A stretch of DNA of 7,305 nt from an uncultured Allobaculum sp. (GCA_948467695.1 CAOKFJ010000084.1:1-7305); one strand, 5' to 3'; shown: positions 1 to 5,893, counted from the first letter of the stretch. Notes: a model not told the origin generated them from the letters alone. Made by a program: numbers and translations.

Positions 1-246
1 CTTCCTTTCTTCTTTTTCTCTTTTTCCTGTTCCCCATTATACGAATGTTTCAAGATTTGTTTCACGGTTCCTGAAAATTTTCATTCTTTATATGAAAAAT
101 GTTTGTTCTGCTCATAAAATTCAGAATTCATCAGACTTAAACAGAACTGCTATATTATTTTTACGAAATTATCATATTTAGTTAAATCTAAAGTCCCTTT
201 GTCTGTCTGTACAAGACACCTTCTCTCACCCGCTTAATCCGCACAT
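1..246. other. AT-rich intergenic region, no gene seen
   Basis: I see no convincing reading frame on either strand here. The first 28 bases are all pyrimidine on the + strand (purine on the - strand), and a TATAAT on the minus strand lies at 36-41. The rest is AT-rich with only short weak inverted repeats, for example TTTAG/CTAAA near 177-194. It probably separates a leftward gene beyond the window edge from the gene starting at 356. Confidence 0.5.
29..64 (-). promoter_or_regulatory. Possible leftward promoter leading out of the window
   Basis: On the minus strand a perfect TATAAT hexamer lies at 41-36. Seventeen bases upstream is only a poor -35 (TGAAAC, 64-59). A transcript starting near 29 would begin with a purine-rich leader containing AGGA-like motifs, as expected just before a start codon. 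This is inferred from one good hexamer and the leader composition; no gene is visible to support it. Confidence 0.3.
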
Positions 247-274
247 TTGCTTCTCTTCTGTTCGGTCATTCGAA

Positions 275-302
275 TTGCCTCGTTTTCTGCAGCCACGATA
301 AT
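275..302 (+). promoter_or_regulatory. Candidate sigma-A promoter for the gene at 356
   Basis: TTGCCT (275-280, four of six matches to TTGACA) is followed after 16 bases by GATAAT (297-302, five of six matches to TATAAT). The start of transcription would fall near 309, giving a leader of about 47 bases. The palindrome at 316-334 would then lie just inside the transcript. Confidence 0.45.
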
Positions 303-315
303 AAATACAGAATCA

Positions 316-334
316 ATGAATCATCCTGATTCAT
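316..334. repeat. Perfect 8-3-8 palindrome in the leader of the gene at 356
   Basis: ATGAATCA (316-323), spacer TCC, TGATTCAT (327-334) form an exact inverted repeat. It starts about 8 bases after the predicted transcription start and ends 8 bases before the AAGGAGG ribosome binding site. It could be an operator for a dimeric repressor or a small RNA hairpin; it has no T-tract and is not a terminator. No regulator is identified. Confidence 0.55.
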
Positions 335-355
335 CCATATACAAGGAGGTATATT

Positions 356-907
356 ATGACCAATTCAGACTCCCTGAACCTGTCCAAGGAACAGGTTCTT
401 CAGACCGCGATCGAAATCCTTCGCAGCCACGATGACGAAGCATCCCTCGACACGCTGTACGAAGAATTCGCGGGACGTTTCGGCCGTCCTCTCGATGAAA
501 CAGAAGCCTCAAGCTTCAAAGAAATTATCGACGCATCCGACGCCGATCAGTGCCTCATCCAGCCCGACGGCACCTGCCGCTACATCAACACGGCGGACAA
601 CCAGAACTATCATCTGGAAATCAATGCCGACAAAGCCGGTAAAGCCAACGCAGCCGACAATCCTGTCTCCATGAAGGAAGCGCTCGAAACGGAAACATTC
701 ACGGAAGAATACACAACTGTTCCTACAGATGAGGCAACTGCCGTAATCGAACCCGTGCAGCTTGCCGACGCAGACTCCAAAGAAGGAAAAGCCGACCAAA
801 AATTCCCTGATGGCACAGCTGATCTGTCTGCAGATGCAACCGCGTATGCCGAAGAAGCCATGGCTGCCGCTGATCAGACGCACACTGATCACAAAATCGA
901 ACGCTAG
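356..907 (+). CDS. Acidic protein of unknown function, ended by an in-frame TAG
   Basis: The start is well supported: AAGGAGG (343-349) sits six bases before the ATG. The 183-residue product is not one I recognise. Residues about 8-78 look like a small folded helical domain ending in a short strand-like stretch (CLIQPDGTCRYI). The size and the acidic tail that follows faintly recall the HARE-HTH domain of the RNA polymerase delta subunit, but this is a weak resemblance. Residues about 80-175 are acidic, rich in A, D, E and T, and probably disordered. There is no signal peptide or membrane segment. The last residues (HKIER) begin a coiled coil that continues in the same frame after the TAG at 905-907 until a TAA at 1106-1108, so the product seen here is probably a truncated form of a protein of about 250 residues. 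It appears to be monocistronic, with its own promoter and a terminator at 1170. Confidence 0.75.
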   Translation: MTNSDSLNLSKEQVLQTAIEILRSHDDEASLDTLYEEFAGRFGRPLDETEASSFKEIIDASDADQCLIQPDGTCRYINTADNQNYHLEINADKAGKANAADNPVSMKEALETETFTEEYTTVPTDEATAVIEPVQLADADSKEGKADQKFPDGTADLSADATAYAEEAMAAADQTHTDHKIER

Positions 908-1108
908 GATCGCCACATCGATCGTCTCAATGAAAAGATCGATCGCGAAAACGACAAAATCGCCAAGCACGAAGCGCAGATCGCCAAAGACAAATCCAAA
1001 TTCATGAAAGATCTGCACGAAAAAGAAATTCATCACGATGAAAAGAGCATCGATCGCGCTGAAAACAAAATCGACAAGCTCGAACAGAAAATCGTCGACG
1101 AGCACTAA
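908..1108 (+). pseudogene. In-frame coiled-coil continuation of the gene at 356, after the TAG
   Basis: These 66 codons and a TAA are in the same frame as the gene at 356. They encode a highly charged K/E/D/H-rich segment. Isoleucine (once phenylalanine) recurs every seven residues: I4, I11, I18, I25, F32, then after one register shift I41, I48, I55, I62. The last isoleucine before the TAG is also exactly seven positions before I4, so the heptad register runs through the stop. Codon choice is biased (ATC nine times, ATT once) and no other stop occurs. The only in-frame ATG, at 1004, has no clear ribosome binding site, so independent translation is unlikely. It is either a remnant cut off by a recent nonsense mutation, or it is expressed by readthrough. 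I call it a pseudogene part for want of proof of expression. Confidence 0.65.
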
Positions 1109-1169
1109 ACGGCATTCCCCCGAGCCGAAAGACGCATCGACACCGCATTCCATTCGTACATATAGACAT

Positions 1170-1200
1170 AGCTCCGGTTGAACCGGAGCTTTTCTGTTTT
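1170..1200 (+). terminator. Intrinsic terminator after the interrupted coiled-coil gene
   Basis: AGCTCCGG (1170-1177) and CCGGAGCT (1183-1190) form a GC-rich stem with a TTGAA loop, followed by TTTTCTGTTTT. It lies 61 bases after the distal TAA, not after the TAG, consistent with the original gene having ended at 1108. Confidence 0.85.
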
Positions 1201-1257
1201 CCGTCTTCGTCGTACAAAGATGGTGCGATGCGTATGTTGCGTATGTATTGGATAAAA

Positions 1258-1298
1258 CAGACAAAAGCAGCGAACACCTGCTGGATGTCCGCTGCTTT
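1258..1298 (-). terminator. Intrinsic terminator at the end of the etfB-etfA-dehydrogenase operon
   Basis: AAAGCAGCG (1264-1272) and CGCTGCTTT (1290-1298) pair over nine bases. Read on the minus strand the stem is followed by TTTTGTCTGTTTTAT. It lies about 107 bases past the stop of the dehydrogenase gene and faces the + strand terminator at 1170-1200, which suits two convergent transcripts. Confidence 0.7.
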
Positions 1299-1366
1299 CG
1301 CATGAGGTAAGGGAGAAATTGCAGTTATGACAGCAGTGCTGAAAGCTCTGCCGGTTTGGTACGAAT

Positions 1367-1391
1367 TCATTCAGACCGAGCGTCTGAATGA
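1367..1391 (-). repeat. Perfect 10-bp hairpin just after the dehydrogenase stop codon
   Basis: TCATTCAGAC (1367-1376), loop CGAGC, GTCTGAATGA (1382-1391). It starts 13 bases past the TAA of the dehydrogenase gene on the minus strand. No T-run follows, so it is not a standard intrinsic terminator. It may protect the mRNA 3' end or pause polymerase before the terminator at 1258-1298. Confidence 0.6.
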
Positions 1392-1404
1392 GAAAGCCGA
1401 AGGA

Positions 1405-2817
1405 TTACGCCTGCGCAATCTTGTGCGGGTTAAGGATATTTTTCGGATCGAAGACCGCTTTGATGCCATTCATCAACGACATGGAATCCTGCGGCATCGA
1501 CTGCTTGAGATACACCTTCTTGGCATAGCCGATACCGTGTTCGCCGGACACCTGACCCTGCAGTTCATAGGCTTTTTCATAAACCTTTTCCATGCCTTCG
1601 TTAAGACGCTTTTCCCACTCTTCGTCAGAAAGATCGTCTTTAAGGAAGTAAGCGTGCAGGTTGCCGTCGCCCGCATGACCGAAGCACTTGATGCGGATAT
1701 CGACATCGTCCTGCAGTGCATGCAGGAATTCAACCATGGTATTGACGCGGTTTCTTGGAACAACCATATCGACTTCATCCATTGCGGTTGTCGAGCCTTT
1801 GATGGCTTCAAGGAATGCGCCGCGCGCTTTCCAGATGGAATCTTCGCGCTCTTCGGTATCGGAGATCAGCACATCGACAGCACCCTGTTCAAGACAGAGT
1901 CTGGCAACAGCGTCATAGTCTTTTTCAATATCTTCTTTTGTGTTGCCGTCGAATTTCAGAAGCAGATAGGCATTGGACTGCTTGTCTGGGAACTGTTTGC
2001 CCAGATACTGCTCCGCGTCTTCAATGACTTCGCGCTGCATGAATTCAATCGCGGTCGGGATATGTTTCGATTTGATAATGACCGGAACAGTCTCAATCGC
2101 CATTTTCAGCGTTGGGAACGGCACAAGCAGACTGATCGCTTTCTTGGGAAGCGGAAGCAGTTTGAGCGTGGCTTTAGTCACCATGCCAAGCGTTCCTTCC
2201 GCGCCGATGATCAGATCCTTCAGATCATAGCCTGAAGAGTTCTTTACAACTTTGCCGCCGAATTCAACTACATCGCCGTTAGGCAGAACAACTTCGAGTC
2301 CGCGCACAAAATCGCGGGTGACGCCGTATTTTACAGCGCGCATGCCGCCGGCGTTGGTGGAAATGTTGCCGCCGATGGTTGCGGATTTTTCACCGGGATC
2401 AGGCGGATAGAACAGATCGTTTTCTTCCACGAAAGAAGCCAGATCCATCAGCAGCACGCCAGGCTCGACAGTGACCGTCAGGTTTTCTTCGTCAAGTTCC
2501 AGAATGTGATTCATCAGCGTCGTATCGAGCAGAATGCCGTGTTCAAGCGGTACTGCCGATCCGACAAGACCGGTACCGGCACCGCGCGGAGTAACCGGAA
2601 TCGTATTTTCAAATGCGTATTTCATGATCGCGGAAACTTCTTCTGTTGTCTTTGGACGGATAACCACATCCGGCAAAGAGAAAATTCCGCCAAGTTCATC
2701 GTGTCCGTAGTCTTCGCTGAGCGCGGGACCGAAAAGGACGCGGGAATCATCGTTGATGATGGCTTGAAGAGCGGCGATATCTTCGCCGGTCAGTTTTTTA
2801 TATGTGTACTCAGGCAT
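1405..2817 (-). CDS. lctD: FAD-binding lactate dehydrogenase (GlcD/LctD family) of an ETF-linked complex
   Basis: This 470-residue flavoprotein belongs to the FAD_binding_4 / FAD-oxidase C family (GlcD, D-lactate dehydrogenase, LctD). Expected role: oxidation of lactate to pyruvate in the cytoplasm, with electrons exchanged with the adjacent EtfAB. The N-terminal PCMH-type FAD domain shows [11 protein letters not shown] (77-87), [15 protein letters not shown] (137-151), STNAGG (153-158) and [12 protein letters not shown] (205-216). The C-terminal domain shows [10 protein letters not shown] (379-388) and SGEHGIG (424-430), the His-rich active-site and metal region of the family. The start at 2817 is preferred over an in-frame ATG at 2850 because AAGGCGG lies six bases upstream and family members begin here. 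Its ATG overlaps the etfA stop by 8 bases (ATGCCTGA), implying translational coupling. Stop is TAA. Substrate could instead be glycolate or another 2-hydroxyacid; EtfA's ferredoxin domain and the LldR-like operator favour lactate. Confidence 0.88.
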   Translation of the reverse strand: MPEYTYKKLTGEDIAALQAIINDDSRVLFGPALSEDYGHDELGGIFSLPDVVIRPKTTEEVSAIMKYAFENTIPVTPRGAGTGLVGSAVPLEHGILLDTTLMNHILELDEENLTVTVEPGVLLMDLASFVEENDLFYPPDPGEKSATIGGNISTNAGGMRAVKYGVTRDFVRGLEVVLPNGDVVEFGGKVVKNSSGYDLKDLIIGAEGTLGMVTKATLKLLPLPKKAISLLVPFPTLKMAIETVPVIIKSKHIPTAIEFMQREVIEDAEQYLGKQFPDKQSNAYLLLKFDGNTKEDIEKDYDAVARLCLEQGAVDVLISDTEEREDSIWKARGAFLEAIKGSTTAMDEVDMVVPRNRVNTMVEFLHALQDDVDIRIKCFGHAGDGNLHAYFLKDDLSDEEWEKRLNEGMEKVYEKAYELQGQVSGEHGIGYAKKVYLKQSMPQDSMSLMNGIKAVFDPKNILNPHKIAQA

Positions 2818-4012
2818 GATGAGCCGCCTTTCTCTGTTCAATTCTGTCAATCAGGGCCGGGACAATGTCATACATATCCCCAACCAGACAATAGTTCGCG
2901 GTTTTGAAGATCGGAGCATCCGGATCATTATTAATGGCGATGATCGTATCGGAATGATCCATACCGGCGGTAAACTGAACCGCGCCGGAGATGCCGATGG
3001 TGATGATCAGTTTCGGACGAACCGTTCGTCCGGACAGACCGATCTGTTTTGTCGCATCGAAAAGACCAGCCTCGACAAGAGGTCTTGTGCAGGCTACCTG
3101 TCCGCCAAGCAGTCTGGCCAGATGAGCAACCATTTCCATATCTTCGGGTTTCTTGAGCGCTCGTCCTGCAGCAATCAGGACTTCCGCGTTCTCGATGAGA
3201 TCTTCTTTCGGTTTTTCGACAAGTTCGAGAACTTCGACATGAGAAATCAGTTTTTCGGGATCAATGTCGCATACGGTGATCTTTCCGGATTCCGTATTCT
3301 GACGTTCGGGAGCGTTCATGATTTTGTAGCGGACAGTCGCCATCTGCGGACGGTTGTTCGGTGTTTTGATGTGCGCCATGATGTTTCCGCCAAACGCCGG
3401 ACGAATCTGCGACAGGTCGGTATTTTCTTCCATTTCAAGGATGGTGCAGTCAGCGGTCAGACCGGTTTTCATACGGGCGGCAACACGCGGAGCAAGCTGG
3501 CGTCCGACGGTAGTTGCGCCAATAAGAATGGAGGAAGGTTTGATCGTATGAATCAGATCTTCGAAGACACCGGTGTAGGGTTCGATTTCAAAGCGGGCAA
3601 GTTCAGGTTTGTCGTAAACGAAAACTTCATCGACACCGTAGTGCAGCACTTCGTGCGCTTTGTCTTCAATATCGCTTCCGGCAAACAGCGCGTACACGGG
3701 CTGATGCGTCACCTGAGACATTTCGCGGGCTTTGCCGATCAGCTCCCATGTGACGGGATGAATGTTTCCGTCTACATGGTCGACATATACCAGAATGCCT
3801 TTCCATTCGTCTTTATTGACCGAGGGTTTCGGTTTGTCTTCGACATATTCCACCGCGCCCTGCGGTCCTTTTCTTACGCACAGTCTGCACATTTTGCAGG
3901 CGGCATTGATTTCAAGATGACCATCCACAAGCTGCATTGCGCCAAATGGACACAGATCGACAAGGACCTGGGGATCATCGATTTTTTCGGGATGAAGAAC
4001 AAGTTTAGCCAT
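2810..4012 (-). CDS. lctC: Electron transfer flavoprotein alpha subunit with N-terminal one-cluster ferredoxin domain
   Basis: 400 residues, longer than a standard EtfA because of an N-terminal ferredoxin-like domain. In that domain C21 (CPFGA), C39, C42 and C45 (CKMCRLC) remain. The other Cys triplet is missing and the usual fourth Cys of the second motif is Gly (KGP, 48-50). In a bacterial ferredoxin these four retained cysteines are exactly the ligands of one cluster, so one [4Fe-4S] centre is predicted. Residues about 70-260 are the ETF N-terminal domain. The C-terminal FAD domain shows AAGRALKK (281-288), TRPLVEAG (309-316), LSGRTVRPK (326-334), ISGAVQF (341-347) and [10 protein letters not shown] (360-369). 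With EtfB it should pass electrons between ferredoxin, NAD and the dehydrogenase. Ribosome binding site GAGAGG lies seven bases before the ATG, in the 12-base gap after etfB. Stop is TGA. Confidence 0.93.
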   Translation of the reverse strand: MAKLVLHPEKIDDPQVLVDLCPFGAMQLVDGHLEINAACKMCRLCVRKGPQGAVEYVEDKPKPSVNKDEWKGILVYVDHVDGNIHPVTWELIGKAREMSQVTHQPVYALFAGSDIEDKAHEVLHYGVDEVFVYDKPELARFEIEPYTGVFEDLIHTIKPSSILIGATTVGRQLAPRVAARMKTGLTADCTILEMEENTDLSQIRPAFGGNIMAHIKTPNNRPQMATVRYKIMNAPERQNTESGKITVCDIDPEKLISHVEVLELVEKPKEDLIENAEVLIAAGRALKKPEDMEMVAHLARLLGGQVACTRPLVEAGLFDATKQIGLSGRTVRPKLIITIGISGAVQFTAGMDHSDTIIAINNDPDAPIFKTANYCLVGDMYDIVPALIDRIEQRKAAHHA

Positions 4013-4024
4013 GGGGATACCTCT

Positions 4025-4813
4025 CTAGATAAAGCGGAGTTCGGCAAGCTTTTCGCTTAGCCTGTCCGCAAGGATGTCAGCCGGTTCGTTCCAGGTTTCC
4101 TGATCGTGCGATACATCAGGCGGGAAAATGCGCTGAACCTGAGTCGGCGAGCCGTTCAGTCCGTAATGATCGGGATTCTGGTCATCCATATCTTTGAGCG
4201 ACAGAATTCTGATTTCGCGATTTGCAGATGCGCATTTGCGCACGTAGGACGGCAGACGGGGCATGAAGATGTCTTTGTCGACCGCGAGCAGACATGGCAG
4301 TGTTACACGGGCGATTTCCACTTCATCGGGAAGATCCATCGCGACGGTAATGGTTTTGTCCGTGACTTCGCGAAGTTCGACAACGTTGGCAACACTGGGA
4401 ATGTGGAGGCATTCGGCAATTTCGCTGCCGACCTGCGCAGTGTCTCCATCTGTTGTCTGCTTGCCGCAGAGAATCAGATCGAAATCGCCGGCAGCTTTAA
4501 TGCCCTGCGACAGCGTGTAGCTGGTCGCGAGCACATCGGCGCCGCCAAAGGCGCGGTCAGAAACGAGTGTTCCGGAATCAGCGCCCATGGCATATGCTTC
4601 GCGGATCACTTCCTTCGCCTGAGGAGGTCCCATAGAAATGACATGCACGCTTCCGCCAAGCTGTTCGCGAATGCGGAAGGCGGTTTCCAGAGCGTACAGA
4701 TCGTACGGGTTCATTTTGGAGGCTGCGCCATCACGCTTGATGACACCGGTCACCGGATCCACTTCGACTTTATTGGATTCCGGCACCTGTTTGATGCAGA
4801 CAAGAATTTTCAT
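4025..4813 (-). CDS. lctB: Electron transfer flavoprotein beta subunit
   Basis: 262 residues, normal length for EtfB. It opens with the family pattern MKILVCIKQVPES and has MNPYDLYALETA (34-45), GGADVLATSYTL (90-101) and the nucleotide-binding segment GKQTTDGDTAQVGSEIAE (117-134), as in ETF beta of the NAD-dependent, bifurcating group. It is expected to form a cytoplasmic heterodimer with EtfA and to carry the flavin that reacts with NAD+/NADH. An in-frame ATG at 4915 exists, but the start at 4813 is chosen because AGGAG (4824-4820) lies six bases upstream and the protein aligns with family N termini there. It is the first gene of the three-gene unit, preceded by a promoter, operator and cre box at about 4922-4983. 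It ends with TAG (4027-4025), which shows that TAG is a normal stop in this genome. Confidence 0.93.
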   Translation of the reverse strand: MKILVCIKQVPESNKVEVDPVTGVIKRDGAASKMNPYDLYALETAFRIREQLGGSVHVISMGPPQAKEVIREAYAMGADSGTLVSDRAFGGADVLATSYTLSQGIKAAGDFDLILCGKQTTDGDTAQVGSEIAECLHIPSVANVVELREVTDKTITVAMDLPDEVEIARVTLPCLLAVDKDIFMPRLPSYVRKCASANREIRILSLKDMDDQNPDHYGLNGSPTQVQRIFPPDVSHDQETWNEPADILADRLSEKLAELRFI

Positions 4814-4825
4814 ACTAGACTCCTG

Positions 4826-4840
4826 CAGCCGTTCGGGCTG
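4826..4840 (-). promoter_or_regulatory. Small hairpin next to the etfB ribosome binding site
   Basis: On the minus strand CAGCC, loop CGAAC, GGCTG form a five-pair stem that ends one base before the AGGAG ribosome binding site of etfB (4824-4820). It lies in a predicted leader of about 135 bases. It may modulate access to the site, but a stem this short can arise by chance. Confidence 0.3.
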
Positions 4841-4921
4841 ATTGTGTTGAAGAGAACAGAAACGGAGAACCAGAGACGGGATCGGGGAATCCCTGCTGTC
4901 AGCAGCGAACAGCATTTCTCT

Positions 4922-4940
4922 AAATTGGTCCTACCAATTT
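4922..4940. promoter_or_regulatory. LldR/PdhR-type operator upstream of etfB
   Basis: AAATTGGT (4922-4929), spacer CCT, ACCAATTT (4933-4940) is a perfect inverted repeat. It matches the TTGGTnnnACCAA core known for FadR-subfamily GntR regulators PdhR and LldR; the known E. coli LldR sites are very similar. It lies about 8 bases after the predicted etfB transcription start, where a bound repressor would block elongation or initiation. The GntR/FCD protein encoded at 5186-5869 is the obvious candidate ligand. Confidence 0.82.
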
Positions 4941-4954
4941 CTTTTGACGCCTTC

Positions 4955-4983
4955 ATGTTAACGCTTACAGAAGAAGTCTTCAA
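4955..4983 (-). promoter_or_regulatory. Candidate sigma-A promoter of the etfB-etfA-dehydrogenase operon
   Basis: On the minus strand TTGAAG (4983-4978, four of six) is followed after exactly 17 bases by TAACAT (4960-4955, four of six). Transcription would start near 4948, leaving a leader of about 135 bases before etfB. The hexamers are modest, but the adjacent operator and overlapping cre box support the placement. Confidence 0.55.
4956..4969 (-). promoter_or_regulatory. CcpA-type cre box overlapping the operon -10
   Basis: The minus strand reads TGTAAGCGTTAACA, which fits the Bacillus cre consensus TGWAARCGYTWNCW at every one of its 14 positions. It covers five of six bases of the predicted -10 hexamer, a position typical of CcpA repression. 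This suggests the lactate operon is switched off when preferred sugars are present. Confidence 0.7.
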
Positions 4984-5062
4984 GAGATACACTCATTACA
5001 TTTCTTGCGATGCGATTCATACTCAATCTGCTTTCTGTTTTCGCTTCACAGTAAAAACGCGC

Positions 5063-5107
5063 AAAAAAAGGACCGGCTGTCTTTGCGATGCAGACAAAAC
5101 CGGTCCT
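5063..5107 (-). terminator. Intrinsic terminator between gntR and etfB
   Basis: AGGACCGG (5069-5076) pairs with CCGGTCCT (5100-5107), with an inner TGTCT/AGACA pairing. On the minus strand the stem is followed directly by seven T (5069-5063). It is 79 bases after the gntR stop, so most gntR transcripts should end here and etfB should rely on its own promoter, with any joint transcript requiring readthrough. Confidence 0.85.
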
Positions 5108-5134
5108 GATAATCGTTTTGATGTATTTCAGATT

Positions 5135-5185
5135 GCATTTTTATGGAAATGCGAACCCGAACAAAATGAATGAAAAAATTTTGTT
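5135..5185 (-). repeat. Two weak AT-rich inverted repeats after the gntR stop
   Basis: AACAAAAT (5160-5167) pairs with ATTTTGTT (5178-5185), directly after the gntR TAG. GCATTT (5135-5140) pairs with AAATGC (5147-5152). Both are weak stems upstream of the strong terminator. They may be mRNA 3'-end structure or chance pairings in AT-rich DNA. Confidence 0.35.
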
Positions 5186-5869
5186 CTAGAACATTGCTGT
5201 ATAGCCGATATGCTCCTCAAGACCCGAGCGGCTCTTGTCCAGATCGCATTCAACGAGGCCTTCCGCGAGTTTGCGGTGCGCAAGTTCAAGCATATTTCGG
5301 CTTTCCATTCCCTCTATGATGCGCTTGCGCATCGACTGGATATAGCGGTCGATAAACGACATCAGCGCTTTATAGTTGGAAATGAGAAAATCGTTTCCGC
5401 TTGCCTGCACAAGCAGTTCGTGCAGTGTGCGGTCGTATTCCAGGCGTTCTTCTTCCGTCTGCGCTTCTTCCAGACAGTGTACCGTGTGCATGACCGCCTG
5501 CTTTTCTTCGGGTGTGATGCGCAGAATCGCCAGCGGCAATGCTTCGCGCTCGATCATCCAGCGAAATTCCGCGACTTTGTCTTCATTGACGCCTTTGAGA
5601 AAATACATGAACCCCAGCATTTCCGACATTGTCTCGTCAAAGTTAAGCGAAATGAAGTTTCCCGATCCATGCATTGAACTGACGACGCCGATATTTTCAA
5701 GAACTCGAAGTCCTTCTCGAACCGAATTGCGCGAAATGCCGAGTGTTTCGGCGAGCACGCGTTCTGTCGGCAGTTTGTCTCCGGGCGAAAGCGCGCCATC
5801 GCGGATCTGGTCTTTAACAAAGCGGACAACCTGTTTGTAGGTCTTAGGCATCTCCTGCCGTTCCATCAT
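5186..5869 (-). CDS. lctA: GntR-family (FadR/FCD subfamily) regulator of lactate metabolism, LldR/LctA-like
   Basis: 227 residues from this start, typical for the FadR subfamily. The N-terminal winged helix (about 11-72) shows LSPGDKLPTERVLAETLGIS, RNSVREGLRVLE and the wing GVVSSMHGSGNFI. The C-terminal FCD ligand domain carries the usual metal-site residues D146 and H150 (DRTLH), H198 (LAHRKL) and H220 (EEHIGY), plus an Arg in EFRW. It should bind DNA as a dimer and respond to lactate or a related acid. The in-frame ATG at 5893 has no well-spaced ribosome binding site, whereas 5869 has AGGA five bases upstream; 5866 and 5848 are also possible, so the start is uncertain. The gene precedes etfB on the same strand, with an intrinsic terminator between. 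The palindrome at 4922-4940 fits its family's operators. Stop is TAG. No copy of that operator is seen near its own promoter. Confidence 0.88.
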   Translation of the reverse strand: MMERQEMPKTYKQVVRFVKDQIRDGALSPGDKLPTERVLAETLGISRNSVREGLRVLENIGVVSSMHGSGNFISLNFDETMSEMLGFMYFLKGVNEDKVAEFRWMIEREALPLAILRITPEEKQAVMHTVHCLEEAQTEEERLEYDRTLHELLVQASGNDFLISNYKALMSFIDRYIQSMRKRIIEGMESRNMLELAHRKLAEGLVECDLDKSRSGLEEHIGYTAMF

Positions 5870-5893
5870 CTGTCTGTTTCCTGTCTCCTGCAT

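Noticed and set aside
905..907. Genome-wide reassignment of TAG, including pyrrolysine
   Set aside because: Both gntR (5188-5186) and etfB (4027-4025) end at TAG at the length expected for their families, so TAG works as a stop here. A local readthrough remains possible.
890..1100. The dense GATCG/ATCGAT words as a DNA-level repeat or CRISPR-like array
   Set aside because: Spacing is irregular and the words coincide with Ile-Asp-Arg codons in frame, so they are explained by the repeated protein motif.
509..1303. A 264-codon minus-strand open frame over the split gene
   Set aside because: It begins inside the region of two terminators and gives an F/V/C-rich product typical of antisense reading of a charged coiled coil. 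The + strand has the AAGGAGG site and the heptads.
1327..2235. A 302-codon + strand open frame across the dehydrogenase gene
   Set aside because: It is antisense to the C-terminal part of a well-supported FAD dehydrogenase and has no recognisable family or good ribosome binding site.
2804..4060. A 418-codon open frame on the + strand across etfA
   Set aside because: It lies antisense to a clear EtfA with all family motifs; its product has no recognisable domain and no good ribosome binding site. It reflects codon bias of the real gene.
4106..5173. A 355-codon + strand open frame across etfB and its promoter region
   Set aside because: It runs antisense to EtfB and through the operator, cre box and terminator, and shows no protein family features.
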